Source of the DNA: Archivesica marissinica
Lineage: Eukaryota; Mollusca; Bivalvia; Venerida; Vesicomyidae
Assembly: GCA_014843695.1 (NCBI GenBank)
Contig: CM026387.1
Coordinates: 65,238,015-65,302,014, forward strand
Direction: 5' to 3'
DNA: 64,000 nt
A program made the translations under genes and the position numbers. The notes under the pieces are model-generated. The model had not been told where the DNA came from, did not search any database, and saw only the letters and a list, made by a program, of their open reading frames with translations. Below are positions 33,133 through 45,727 of this stretch, piece by piece (the stretch's first letter is position 1; every line of letters starts with the position of its first letter).

Positions 33133-36100
33133 TGTAGTGTCCATCTCCGTAATCTAGTATCCACAATACCATCTCCGTAATCTAGTGTCCACAATACCAT
33201 CTCCGTAATCTAGTGTCCACAATACCATCTCTGTAATCTAGTGTCCACAATACCATCTCCGTAATCTAGTGTCCACAATACCATCTCCATAATCTAGTAT
33301 CCACAATACCATCTCCGTAATCTAGTGTCCACAATACCATCTCCGTAATCTAGTGTCCACAATACCATCTCCGTAATCTAGTGTCCACAATACCATCTCC
33401 GTAATCTAGTGTCCACAATACCATCTCCGTAATCTAGTGTCCACAATACCATCTCCATAATCTAGTATCCACAATACCATCTCCATAATCTAGTGTCCAC
33501 AATACCATCTCCGTAATCTAGTGTCCACAATACCATCTCCGTAATCTAGTGTCCACAATACCATCTCCGTAATCTAGTGTCCACAATACCATCTCCGTAA
33601 TCTAGTGTCCACAATACCATCTCTGTAATCTAGTGTCCACAATACCATCTCCGTAATGTAGTATCCACAATACCATCTCCGTAATCTAGTGTCCACAATA
33701 CCATCTCCATAATCTAGTGTCCACAATACCATCTCCATAATCTAGTGTCCACAATACCATCTCCATAATCTAGTGTCCACAATACCATCTCCGTAATCTA
33801 GTATCCACAATACCATCTCCATAATCTAGTGTCCACAATACCATCTCCATAATCTAGTGTCCACAATACCATTTACGTAATCTAGTGTCCACAATACCAT
33901 CTCCATAATCTAGTATCCACAATACCATCTCCGTAATCTAGTGTCCACAATACCATCTCCGTAATCTAGTGTCCACAATACCATCTCCATAATCTAGTGT
34001 CCACAATACCATCTCTGTAATCTAGTGTCCACAATACCATCTCCATAATCTAGTGTCCACAATACCATCTCCGTAATCTAGTGTCCACAATACCATCTCC
34101 ATAATCTAGTGTCCACAATACCATCTCTGTAATCTAGTGTCCACAATACCATCTCCATAATCTAGTGTCCACAATACCATCTCTGTAATCTAGTGTCCAC
34201 AATACCATCTCCATAATCTAGTATCCACAATACCATCTCTGTAATCTAGTGTCCACAATACCATCTCCATAATCTAGTGTCCACAATACCATCTCTGTAA
34301 TCTAGTGTCCACAATACCATCTCCATAATCTAGTATCCACAATACCATCTCTGTAATCTAGTGTCCACAATACCATCTCCATAATCTAGTGTCCACAATA
34401 CCATCTCTGTAATCTAGTGTCCACAATACCATCTCCATAATCTAGTATCCACAATACCATCTCTGTAATCTAGTGTCCACAATACCATCTCCATAATCTA
34501 GTGTCCACAATACCATCTCTGTAATCTAGTGTCCACAATACCATCTCCATAATCTAGTATCCACAATACCATCTCTGTAATCTAGTGTCCACAATACCAT
34601 CTCCATAATCTAGTGTCCACAATACCATCTCCATAATCTAGTGTCCACAATACCATCTCCATAATCTAGTGTCCACAATACCATCTCCGTAATCTAGTGT
34701 CCACAATACCATCTCCGTAATCTAGTGTCCACAATACCATCTCCGTAATCTAGTGTCCACAATACCATCTCCATAATCTAGTGTCCACAATACCATCTCC
34801 GTAATCTAGTGTCCACAATACCATCTCCGTAATCTAGTGTCCACAATACCATCTCCGTAATCTAGTGTCCACAATACCATCTCTGTAATCTAGTATCCAC
34901 AATACCATCACGTAATCTAGTGTCCACAATACCATCCCTGTAATCTAGTGTCCACAATACCATCTCCGTAATCTAGTGTCCACAATACCATCTCTGTATT
35001 CTAGTGTCCACAATACGATCTCCATAATCTAGTGTCCACAATACCATCTCCGTAATCTAGTGTCCACAATACCATCTCTGTAATGTAGTGTCCACAATAC
35101 CATCTCCGTAATCTAGTGTCCACAATACCATCTCCGTAATCTAGTGTCCACAATACCATCTCCGTAATCTAGTGTCCACAATACCATCTCCATAATCTAG
35201 TGTCCACAATACCATCTCTGTAATCTAGTGTCCACAATACCATCTCCATAATCTAGTGTCCACAATACCATCTCCATAATCTAGTGTCCACAATACCATC
35301 TCCGTAATCTAGTGTCCACAATACCATCTCCGTAATCTAGTGTCCACAATACCATCTCCGTAATCTAGTGTCCACAATACCATCTCTGTAATCTAGTATC
35401 CACAATACCATCACGTAATCTAGTGTCCACAATACCATCCCTGTAATCTAGTGTCCACAATACCATCTCCGTAATCTAGTGTCCACAATACCATCTCTGT
35501 ATTCTAGTGTCCACAATACGATCTCCATAATCTAGTGTCCACAATACCATCTCCGTAATCTAGTGTCCACAATACCATCTCTGTAATGTAGTGTCCACAA
35601 TACCATCTCCGTAATCTAGTGTCCACAATACTATCTCCGTAATCTAGTGTCCACAATACCATCTCCGTAATCTAGTGTCCACAATACCATCTCCATAATC
35701 TAGTGTCCACAATACCATCTCTGTAATCTAGTGTCCACAATACCATCTCCATAATCTAGTATCCACAATACCATCTCCGTAATCTAGTGTCCACAATACC
35801 ATCTCTGTAATGTAGTGTCAACAATACCATCTCTGTAATCTAGTGTCCACAATACCATCTCTGTAATGTAGTGTCCACAATACCATCTCCGTAATCTAGT
35901 ATCCACAATACCATCTCTGTAATCTAGTGTCCACAATACCATCTCTGTAATGTAGTGTCAACAATACCATCTCTGTAATCTAGTGTCCACAATACCATCT
36001 CTGTAATGTAGTGTCCACAATACCATCTCCGTAATCTAGTATCCACAATACCATCTCCGTAATCTAGTGTCCACAATACCATCTCCATAATCTAGTATCC

Positions 36101-39100
36101 ACAATACCATCTCCGTAATCTAGTGTCCACAATACCATCCCTGTAATCTAGTGTCCACAATACCATCCCTGTAATCTAGTGTCCACAATACCATCTCCAT
36201 AATCTAGTGTCCACAATACCATCTCCGTAATCTAGTGTCCACAATACCATCTCTGTAATGTAGTGTCAACAATACCATCTCTGTAATGTAGTGTCCACAA
36301 TACCATCTCTGTAATGTAGTGTCCACAATACCATCTCCGTAATCTAGTATCCACAATACTATCTCCGTAATCTAGTGTCCACAATACCATCTCCGTAATC
36401 TAGTGTCCACAATACCATCTCCATAATCTAGTGTCCACAATACCATCTCTGTAATCTAGTGTCCACAATACCATCTCCATAATCTAGTGTCCACAATACC
36501 ATCTCCGTAATCTAGTGTCCACAATACCATCTCTGTAATGTAGTGTCAACAATACCATCTCTGTAATCTAGTGTCCACAATACCATCTCTGTAATGTAGT
36601 GTCCACAATACCATCTCCGTAATCTAGTATCCACAATACCATCTCTGTAATCTAGTGTCCACAATACCATCTCTGTAATGTAGTGTCAACAATACCATCT
36701 CCGTAATCTAGTGTCCACAATACCATCTACATAATCTAGTGTCCACAATACCATCTCCATAATCTAGTGTCCACAATACCATCTCTGTAATGTAGTGTCC
36801 ACAATACCATCTCCATAATCTAGTGTCCACAATACCATCTCTGTAATGTAGTGTCCACAATACCATCTGTAATCTAGTGTCCACAATACCATCTCTGTAA
36901 TGTAGTGTCCACAATACCATCTCCGTAATCTAGTATCCACAATACCATCTCTGTAATCTAGTGTCCACAATACCATCTCCATAATCTAGTGTCCACAATA
37001 CCATCTCCATAATCTAGTGTCCACAATACCATCTCCATAATCTAGTGTCCACAATACCATCTCCGTAATCTAGTGTCCACAATACCATCTCCGTAATGTA
37101 GTGTCCACAATACCATCACCGTAATGTAGTGTCCACAATACCATCTCCGTAATCTAGTGTCCACAATACCATCTCCATAATCTAGTGTCCACAATACCAT
37201 CTCCGTAATCTAGTGTCCACAATACCATCATGTAATGTAGTGTCCACAATACCATCTCCGTAATCTAGTGTCCACAATACCATCTCCGTAATCTAGTGTC
37301 CACAATACCATCTCCATAATCTAGTGTCCACAATACCATCACGTAATCTAGTGTCCACAATACCATCCCTGTAATCTAGTGTCCACAATACCATCTCCGT
37401 AATCTAGTGTCCACAATACAATCTACGTAATCTAGTGTCCACAATACCATCTCCATAATCTAGTGTCCACAATACCATCTCTGTAATCTAGTGTCCACAA
37501 TACCATCTCCATAATCTAGTATCCACAATACCATCTCTGTAATCTAGTGTCCACAATACCATCTCCATAATCTAGTGTCCACAATACCATCTCTGTAATC
37601 TAGTGTCCACAATACCATCTCCATAATCTAGTATCCACAATACCATCTCTGTAATCTAGTGTCCACAATACCATCTCCATAATCTAGTGTCCACAATACC
37701 ATCTCTGTAATCTAGTGTCCACAATACCATCTCCATAATCTAGTATCCACAATACCATCTCTGTAATCTAGTGTCCACAATACCATCTCCATAATCTAGT
37801 GTCCACAATACCATCTCTGTAATCTAGTGTCCACAATACCATCTCCATAATCTAGTATCCACAATACCATCTCTGTAATCTAGTGTCCACAATACCATCT
37901 CCATAATCTAGTGTCCACAATACCATCTCTGTAATCTAGTGTCCACAATACCATCTCCATAATCTAGTATCCACAATACCATCTCTGTAATCTAGTGTCC
38001 ACAATACCATCCCTGTAATCTAGTGTCCACAATACCATCTCCGTAATCTAGTGTCCACAATACCATCTCTGTATTCTAGTGTCCACAATACGATCTCCAT
38101 AATCTAGTGTCCACAATACCATCTCCGTAATCTAGTGTCCACAATACCATCTCTGTAATGTAGTGTCCACAATACCATCTCCGTAATCTAGTGTCCACAA
38201 TACCATCTCCGTAATCTAGTGTCCACAATACCATCTCCGTAATCTAGTGTCCACAATACCATCTCCATAATCTAGTGTCCACAATACCATCTCTGTAATC
38301 TAGTGTCCACAATACCATCTCCATAATCTAGTGTCCACAATACCATCTCCATAATCTAGTGTCCACAATACCATCTCCGTAATCTAGTGTCCACAATACC
38401 ATCTCCGTAATCTAGTGTCCACAATACCATCTCCGTAATCTAGTGTCCACAATACCATCTCTGTAATCTAGTATCCACAATACCATCACGTAATCTAGTG
38501 TCCACAATACCATCCCTGTAATCTAGTGTCCACAATACCATCTCCGTAATCTAGTGTCCACAATACCATCTCTGTATTCTAGTGTCCACAATACGATCTC
38601 CATAATCTAGTGTCCACAATACCATCTCCGTAATCTAGTGTCCACAATACCATCTCTGTAATGTAGTGTCCACAATACCATCTCCGTAATCTAGTGTCCA
38701 CAATACTATCTCCGTAATCTAGTGTCCACAATACCATCTCCGTAATCTAGTGTCCACAATACCATCTCCATAATCTAGTGTCCACAATACCATCTCCATA
38801 ATCTAGTGTCCACAATACCATCTCCGTAATCTAGTGTCCACAATACCATCTCTGTAATGTAGTGTCAACAATACCATCTCTGTAATCTAGTGTCCACAAT
38901 ACCATCTCTGTAATGTAGTGTCCACAATACCATCTCCGTAATCTAGTATCCACAATACCATCTCTGTAATCTAGTGTCCACAATACCATCTCTGTAATGT
39001 AGTGTCAACAATACCATCTCTGTAATCTAGTGTCCACAATACCATCTCTGTAATGTAGTGTCCACAATACCATCTCCGTAATCTAGTATCCACAATACCA

Positions 39101-40452
39101 TCTCCGTAATCTAGTGTCCACAATACCATCTCCATAATCTAGTATCCACAATACCATCTCCGTAATCTAGTGTCCACAATACCATCTCCGTAATCTAGTG
39201 TCCACAATACCATCCCTGTAATCTAGTGTCCACAATACCATCTCTGTAATCTAGTGTCCACAATACCATCTCCGTAATCTAGTGTCCACAATACCATCTC
39301 TGTAATGTAGTCTCCACAATACCATCTCTGTAATGTAGTATCCACAATACCATCTCCATAATCTAGTGTCCACAATACCATCTCCATAATCTAGTGTCCA
39401 CAATACCATCTCCATAATCTAGTGTCCACAATACCATCTCCGTAATCTAGTGTCCACAATACCATCTCCATAATCTAGTGTCCACAATACCATCTCTGTA
39501 ATGTAGTGTCCACAATACCATCTCCGTAATCTAGTGTCCACAATACCATCTCCGTAATCTAGTGTCCACAATACCATCTCCATAATCTAGTATCCACAAT
39601 ACCATCTCTGTAATCTAGTGTCCACAATACCATCTCCATAATCTAGTGTCCACAATACCATCTCCATAATCTAGTGTCCACAATACCATCTCCATAATCT
39701 AGTGTCCACAATACCATCTCCGTAATCTAGTGTCCACAATACCATCTCCGTAATGTAGTGTCCACAATACCATCACCGTAATGTAGTGTCCACAATACCA
39801 TCTCCGTAATCTAGTGTCCACAATACCATCTCCATAATCTAGTGTCCACAATACCATCTCCGTAATCTAGTGTCCACAATACCATCATGTAATGTAGTGT
39901 CCACAATACCATCTCCGTAATCTAGTGTCCACAATACCATCTCCGTAATCTAGTGTCCACAATACCATCTCCATAATCTAGTGTCCACAATACCATCTCC
40001 ATAATCTAGTGTCCACAATACCATCTCCATAATCAAGTGTCCACAATACCATCTCTGTAATGTAGTGTCCACAATACCATCACGTAATCTAGTGTCCACA
40101 ATACCATCACATAATCTAGTGTCCACAATACCATCTCCGTAATCTAGTGTCCACAATACCATCTCCATAATCTAGTGTCCACAATACCATCTACGTAATC
40201 TAGTGTCCACAATACCATCTCTGTAATGTAGTGTCCACAATACCATCACGTAATCTGGTGTCCACAATACCATCTCCGTAATCTAGTGTCCACAATACCA
40301 TCACGTAATCTAGTGTCCACAATACCATCACGTAATCTAGTGTCCACAATACCATCACGTAATCTAGTGTCCACAATACCATCACGTAATCTAGTGTCCA
40401 CAATACCATCTCCGTAAACTTGTGTCCACAATACCATCTCCGTAAACTAGTG
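33133..40452 (+). repeat. 28-bp mega-minisatellite, 7.3 kb
   Basis: About 260 copies of a 28-bp unit with GTAATCTAGTGTCCACAATA. Variants include CCATAATC, CTGTAATC, GTAATGTAG and a 27-bp CATCACGT form. Blocks of variants recur: the CATCACG-CCCTG-GTATTCT-ACGATC series is seen near 34904, 35407 and 38482, and the CATCATGT series near 37224 and 39881. This shows large duplications inside the array. It begins 6 bp after exon 10. Confidence 0.97.
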
Positions 40453-40553
40453 ATGAATGTGTACGCATACCAATATGATGGTAGAATGTTTGAAATTCAG
40501 CATGAATTGCTTTCTGATGTGACCGGTTGGTGAGATGACTGATAGATAAATCA

Positions 40554-40694
40554 GGCCCCGAGGTTATAAAACGTTTCTCCCATCTCAAACTCAAGCTTCT
40601 GATTGGTTCTGCTGGGTGTAAATCTCACACTCAACTAATCAAAGTCCTTGAGTTAGGGTTTGAGATCCAACAACAGTTTTATAACCTCTGGGCC
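40554..40694. mobile_element. Small transposon, GGCC..GGTTATAAAAC family
   Basis: Inverted ends GGCCCCGAGGTTATAAAAC and GTTTTATAACCTCTGGGCC, with a central CTGATTGGTT. It is not followed by a minisatellite. Confidence 0.85.
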
Positions 40695-40939
40695 AGGGCT
40701 CATTCTAGGTCAGAATATTTGGGAGAAGTGAGAAAATGCGCGATTGCGTCCTTAAATGGTGTTATTTAATAAATTTCTGCAAAATAGGGTTAAGATATAC
40801 AGTATGACCATTGAATGCACCATTTGAATAGAAGGAGTGCTTTAGGCCAGTGTATCTTACTGTACAAAATCTTGTATTGTGGGGCCCCTAGGGGGCGTAG
40901 TCAGGGTCCCTATAGGGTGACTATTAGTCATCCTCTAGA

Positions 40940-41185
40940 ATGAGCTCTGTAAATACCCAGCAATGGTTGCTGGTTGCCTAGTGACAGCATTAATAGTCAG
41001 GAAGTAAAAAGTCCCCGAGTGCCCCTCCTTGCAGTATTTCAGGCACAGATGGGCTCCCGGATAGAACAACTGACCTTCTGCAAGCAAGCTGGCTAGCTTC
41101 CCCAAATTCGACACCAGTGGGATTCGAACCTGCAGTTGTGATTTGACGTCAAAAACCGTAACCACTCGGCCACGGAGGCCCCAAG
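40940..41185 (-). mobile_element. SINE-F copy
   Basis: On the minus strand it starts GGGGCCTCCGTGGCCGAGTG, with a B-box GGTTCGAATCCCAC, and contains TGAAATACTGCAAGGAGGGG in common with 17022-17345. The head resembles a tRNA with a long variable arm. Confidence 0.75.
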
Positions 41186-41392
41186 AGATGTCTCATTAGT
41201 CACTATTATAAACAAACAGTTAACTTTCACTTTTAGCATTGTGAATGTCTCTATTCAGAGGGTACTGTCCCTAATGAGCCCTGCTATCAATTGATTATGG
41301 CGGGCCGTGTGAATACATATACAGTACCATATATTCCAGGCCATATATGTCTACCTTTTTCTCATCCAGAAATGGGATTTGTTTCTTTAAAG

Positions 41393-41485
41393 CGCAGGAA
41401 AGGTGTTGTTAGGTAAACTGCCCGCCGGCGATATAGCCCAAAATGGTGCTGATGCAGGCGTAAAACCCGAAATATAAATAAAATT
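41393..41485 (+). mobile_element. SINE-E 3' fragment
   Basis: It shares AGGTGTTGTTAGGTAAACTG and GGTGCTGATGCAGGCGTAAA with the nested fragment at 20665-20830. It ends directly at a TTAA element. Confidence 0.7.
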
Positions 41486-41487
41486 CT

Positions 41488-41899
41488 TTAAAGCGACACT
41501 ACATCGGTGAAAACGCAAATGTCTACAGAATGTAATTTTCTATTATCTAGTATAATTTTTTTCCAAATATTTGCCTTAAAAACAAGAGTATTTCAACTGA
41601 AATATTGTATATACTAAATATTGTTGACATAACTAAATAATGTAAATAGGGTCGACATCCAAACGTAATACAATGCGTGTATCCTTGAATAACACGATTT
41701 ATGTTACAGATTAACCGTTATATCTGACATGTTACTGTTAAATGAAATCTTACTTTCACTTTTGAAAGTTTGTAGACCAAAAACCACTGTTTATTGATTC
41801 AATGTTAGTGTTCAAATGTATTCAGAAGAATTTGTAGTAGCAATGCATCTATTCGTGAAAAATGCTTTCTTTTGCTTTTGTGCTGTAATGTCGCTTTAA
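41488..41899. mobile_element. TTAA element, AGCGACAC family
   Basis: Inverted ends TTAAAGCGACACTACATCGG and CTGTAATGTCGCTTTAA with TTAA on both sides. No transposase frame. Confidence 0.85.
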
Positions 41900-42146
41900 T
41901 GATGTAGTGAATGATCGAATAATATTCACGCATGAACATCGAAAGCTATTATTATCACTCGTGGCTGGCGCCACTCAGAGATATTAATGCTTTCAATGTT
42001 CCTTCGGTGAATATATAATTTGATCATTCACTGAAACAAATATGGTCTTTGTATACTGCCTTATAACACTTTGCTTGCCAGTGATAACAATTATAATACC
42101 TATAAAGGTATAAATGTAGTAAATTTTGTTTTTCTGTACATTGTGT

Positions 42147-42432
42147 GTTTTACGTTTATTTATCGTCGCTACCGGTTGCCCATATGAGCGACGCCTCCTG
42201 AAGAGATTAGTCATTTTAGATTTTTGGAGGATAGTGCACTGATACAGATAGAGACCCATTCCAGAGTCTCCTCTGGTTCTTTTACGTGCACGGTGTAAAG
42301 CACCGACATGAGACCTTGGTTTAACGTCCCATCTGAAAGACTGTTAATTTTATTAGGGTCAGACGGGGGATCAAACCTGCGATCCCTGGATTACCAGTCC
42401 AGCGTGTTACCACTGGACTACATATCTGTCTG
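42147..42432 (-). mobile_element. SINE-C copy abutting exon 11 acceptor
   Basis: Full-length minus-strand SINE-C. Its head complement (GGACTACATATCTGTCTG) ends 14 bp before the AG of exon 11. The intron branch point therefore probably lies in the SINE (inference). Confidence 0.9.
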
Positions 42433-42446
42433 GTTTTTCTTTACAG

Positions 42447-42491
42447 GAGCTGTTTGGGCTGGATACTTTGCACAAGTTCGCCTGGGTTAAG
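42447..42491 (+). CDS. UNC80: UNC80 exon 11 of window (micro-exon)
   Basis: This exon is only 45 bp, with acceptor TCTTTACAG and donor GTTAAG|GTAATT. The product ELFGLDTLHKFAWVK matches human ELFGLDTLQKSLWIQ. A minus-strand SINE-C ends 14 bp before the acceptor AG, so only a short T-rich tract separates the exon from the element. Confidence 0.93.
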
Positions 42492-42639
42492 GTAATTTTA
42501 CATCCTGATATACAGGTGGCAACTGATGTTCGACCCTCTGATTTGAGATCAGGCTGTTCCTGGTCAATGCACTAATATAGAGTCGTTGAGCATGACACCG
42601 CACATACATTGCTTAGTATTGGCTGCTTTGGTTTAAATG

Positions 42640-42849
42640 TTTAACAACTTATATTAATCACTCTCGTTAGCGCTGATGAAAACGTATATGTGGTCATTCG
42701 AGTGGGAGAAAACCGGAGTACCCGGAGAAAACCCAGCTGTCCGATCTGGTGACCACCATACCATCTCACATACTTCCCGGTCCGAGGATCGAACCCGGGT
42801 TGCATTGGTGCGAAGTGAGCGTGCTAACCACTGCGCTAATGGGACAGCC
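42640..42849 (-). mobile_element. SINE-A copy
   Basis: Minus-strand copy with tail complement AACAACTTATATTAATCAC at left and head complement CACTGCGCTAATGGGACAGC at right. Confidence 0.88.
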
Positions 42850-42945
42850 TAGGCCCAGTAAAACATACGTAGGTCATGCAAAGTGTTTGACTTTCAAGTT
42901 CAACGAAAAGTAAACATTATAGACATAATATCTGCAATTTAAGTG

Positions 42946-43145
42946 TACAGCAAAACCTGTGTTAGTGGTCATCTCAATTAAGCAGCCAACCTGTATTAAG
43001 CAGCCAACCTGTATTAAGCAGCCAGTTACCAAATTCCCAATATGTTATTTTATTATACATTGCCCTCTATTAAGCAGCCACCTGTGCTAATCAGCCACTT
43101 TCTATGATTCCCTCGGATGGCTGCTTAAGACAGGTTTGACTGTAT
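42946..43145. mobile_element. TA-flanked element, CAGTCAAACCTGT family
   Basis: Ends TACAGCAAAACCTGTG and ACAGGTTTGACTGTA, inverted. The interior repeats AAGCAGCCAACCTGTATT twice. Confidence 0.8.
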
Positions 43146-43221
43146 ATGAATTGATACATGTTTTCTTTGAGATGTAACTTTGCAAATGTAAACATTCCTA
43201 TGACTAAAATGACTAGACTAA

Positions 43222-43509
43222 ACTTTACGTTTATTTATCGTCGCTACCGGTTGCCCATATGAGCGACGCCTCCTGAAGAGATTAGTCATTTTAGAGTTTT
43301 GGAGGATAGTGCAATGATACAGGCAGAGACCCATTCCAGAGTCTCCTCTCGTTCTTTTACATGCATGGTGTACAGCGCCGACACGAGACCGCTGTTTAAA
43401 GTCACATCTGAAAGACTGTTAATTTTATTAGTGTTAAGACGGGGGATCAAACCTGCGATCCCTGGATTACCAGTCCAGCGTGTTACCACTGGACTACAGA
43501 TTCGTCTGT
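43222..43509 (-). mobile_element. SINE-C copy
   Basis: Minus-strand copy, about 150 bp upstream of exon 12. It runs from CTTTACGTTTATTTATCGTC to ACTACAGATTCGTCTG. Confidence 0.88.
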
Positions 43510-43677
43510 AAGGACTTTTCCAAAATTGTATTCGTTTTATATACTATCGGAAATAAACACAAAGATACGTAATTAAAAATACCTTGGCAATTATAATTAT
43601 ATTTAGGTTAATAGAATTTCAGATAATACCGTTAGCTACCTTAAAACTAGCTCCATCTACAATATCTTATTTCCCAG

Positions 43678-43862
43678 CTGATGGACAAGATGTTTTCCCT
43701 GATGACAAGCTCGTTCAACTGGACCCAGGATCTTTGTTTGTTCCTGAATGTGATCAACGGCTGCATCATCTTGCACTGTGAGGACTCCGCCATGCTCCGA
43801 TACTGTCTCGCCACCATCATGAACACCAGCATACACTTCAAGCATATCTTCTCTATGAATGG
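43678..43862 (+). CDS. UNC80: UNC80 exon 12 of window
   Basis: Acceptor ATTTCCCAG. The donor is chosen as AATGG|GTTCGT because only this cut restores the frame (split Gly) into the next exon. The product includes LCLFLNVINGCIILHCEDSA and HFKHIFSMNG, matching human IMLFLNVFNGALILHPEDSA and HFNHLFSLSG. The donor is poor beyond GT and may be weak or regulated. Confidence 0.94.
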
Positions 43863-43874
43863 GTTCGTATTTTA

Positions 43875-43956
43875 ACTCTTTGCATGCTGGGTAACGAAAA
43901 GGCTATAAATACTTCAAATAATTGTAGCAGATAACACAGACGGATCTCTAGTCCAG
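43875..43956 (+). mobile_element. Element end plus 5' stub of a SINE-C
   Basis: CTTTGCATGCTGGGTAACG matches the element end at 15838. It is followed by ACAGACGGATCTCTAGTCCA, the first bases of a SINE-C, which is cut off where the 21-bp array begins. Confidence 0.55.
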
Positions 43957-44510
43957 TCTCTTTCTGTTGAAGTTATGTTGCTTTCTGTTGAAGTTATGTT
44001 GCTTTCTGTTGAAGTTATGTTTCTTTCTTTTGAAGTTATGTTTCTTTCTTTTGAAGTTATGTTTCTTTCTGTTGAAGTTATGTTGCTTTCTGTTGAAGTT
44101 ATGTTGCTTTCTGTTGAAGTTATGTTGCTTTCTGTTGAAGTTATGTTGCTTTCTGTTGAAGTTATGTTGCTTTCTGTTGAAGTTATGTTGCTTTCTGTTG
44201 AAGTTATGTTTCTTTCTGTTGAAGTTATGTTTCTTTCTGTTGAAGTTATGTTTCTTTCTATTGAAGTTATGTTTCTTTCTATTGAGGTTATGTTTCTTTC
44301 TGTTGAGGTTATGTTTCTTTCATTTGAAATTGTTTCTTTCTGTTGAAGTTATGTTTCTTTCTGTTGAGGTTATGTTTCTTTCTGTTGAGGTTATGTTTCT
44401 TTCTTTTGAAGTAATGTTTCCTTCTTTTGAAGTTGTTTCTTTCTGTTGAAGTTATGTTTCTTTCTTTTGAAGTTGTTTCTTTCTGTTGAAGTTATGTTTC
44501 TTTCTGGTTT
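43957..44510 (+). repeat. 21-bp minisatellite, pyrimidine-biased
   Basis: About 26 copies of TTTCTTTCTGTTGAAGTTAT plus G. Repeat decay continues as scattered TTTCTT/AAGTTATG to about 44820. The frames encoding LLKLCFF-type repeats are artefacts. Confidence 0.93.
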
Positions 44511-45054
44511 ATTTGTATTTCTTTCTATTACTATTATTCTTTCTCTTTGAATTATTTCCCTTTATGTTATGTTTGTTTTCTTAAGTTACGTTTGTTTTCT
44601 TTATGTTATGTTTGTTTTCTTTATGTTGTGGTTCTGTAAGTTATGTTCAGATCTCCTTAAATCATATTTCTATTTCTTTAAGTTATGTTGCTTTCTTTAT
44701 GTTTAAGTTTTGTTTATTTATGTTTCTTCTGTTTAAGTTATGTTTCTTCTGTTTAAGTTATGTTTTCTTCTGCTTAAGTTATATTTCTGTTCAAGTTTAA
44801 TTTTCTTTTATGCGATTTCTGCTTATCGCTAAGCTTGCAAAGTTCTGCATTAGCATATTGCCAAATGTAAGACAGGGTAGATGATAGTACAATGTGTGAG
44901 ACCAGATGGGTGTGTAAAATAACTTTGAATGTTATGCTGACTTTCTGCCCTCAGTTTGGATGTACAAATTAGACACATGATATTTCAGTCTTTCTATGAC
45001 ATTATCAAATGGAACATGTTGACTGATATTTTGTGGTTTTGTCTAATTTTTCAG

Positions 45055-45184
45055 GTTCCTTAATGTGATACCTACCTTACTGAGGACCTACAGCAACCAC
45101 CAGCCTAACCCTGTCATATGTAAGGCTGTACAGTTTGTGTGTAAACAGTTCTACATATTACACAGGAAACCATTCATGCTGCAG
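45055..45184 (+). CDS. UNC80: UNC80 exon 13 of window
   Basis: Acceptor AATTTTTCAG, donor CTGCAG|GTTTGT. The product has IPTLLRTYSNHQPNP and FVCKQFYILHRKPFMLQ, matching human LPTMLQVYSDYESNP and FACHQFYILHRKPFVLQ. FYILHRKPF is one of the clearest UNC80 signatures in the window. Confidence 0.97.
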
Positions 45185-45488
45185 GTTTGTGTAACAATGT
45201 GCTAAATTATATACTTACCGGTATATACTACATGTATATGTAATTCTGTAATTGAGGTGGGTGGTTGTGGTGTGTCTGGGAGTTAGACATCGTTGTAGCC
45301 TAAGTTGAATGTGTTGTATGTATGTGCCATCTCAAACCTCACCGACATTACAGTCGTGGAATTCTATTTTCGAATTCTCCTGAACTTCTAGGGGACTTTT
45401 GATTAAACTTTGTCTGGAACATCAGAGCATTTAATAGATAAAACCAGCTAAATAATTCTGATCTGAAATATAAAATGTCCAAATAATA

Positions 45489-45655
45489 CCATCTTAATAA
45501 TCTAATATGTCTATTCCATCTTAATAATCTAATATGTCTATTCCATCTTAATAATCTAATATGTCTATTCCATCTTAATCATCTAATATGTCTATTCCAT
45601 CTTAATAATCTAATATGTCTATTCCATCTTAATAATCTAATATGTCTATTCCATA
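45489..45655 (+). repeat. 27-bp minisatellite
   Basis: Six copies of a unit with CCATCTTAATAATCTAATAT. The preceding AATACCATCTTAATAATCTA is similar to the 28-bp unit of the giant array (AATACCATCTCCATAATCTA). Confidence 0.92.
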
Positions 45656-45727
45656 TCTCTTCAACCATGTTCAGCTTTCCAAAATAACTTAATGTTTTCA
45701 TGTACCAATTAGTCACATGATATTTCT

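Noticed and set aside
33133..40452. CRISPR-like regular repeats
   Set aside because: Units are head-to-tail with no unique spacers, in a eukaryotic intron. This is a minisatellite.
43957..44800. Hydrophobic membrane protein (LLKLCFFLLKL repeats, 160 codons)
   Set aside because: It is translation of a 21-bp T-rich minisatellite; the hydrophobicity is a by-product of T-rich codons.
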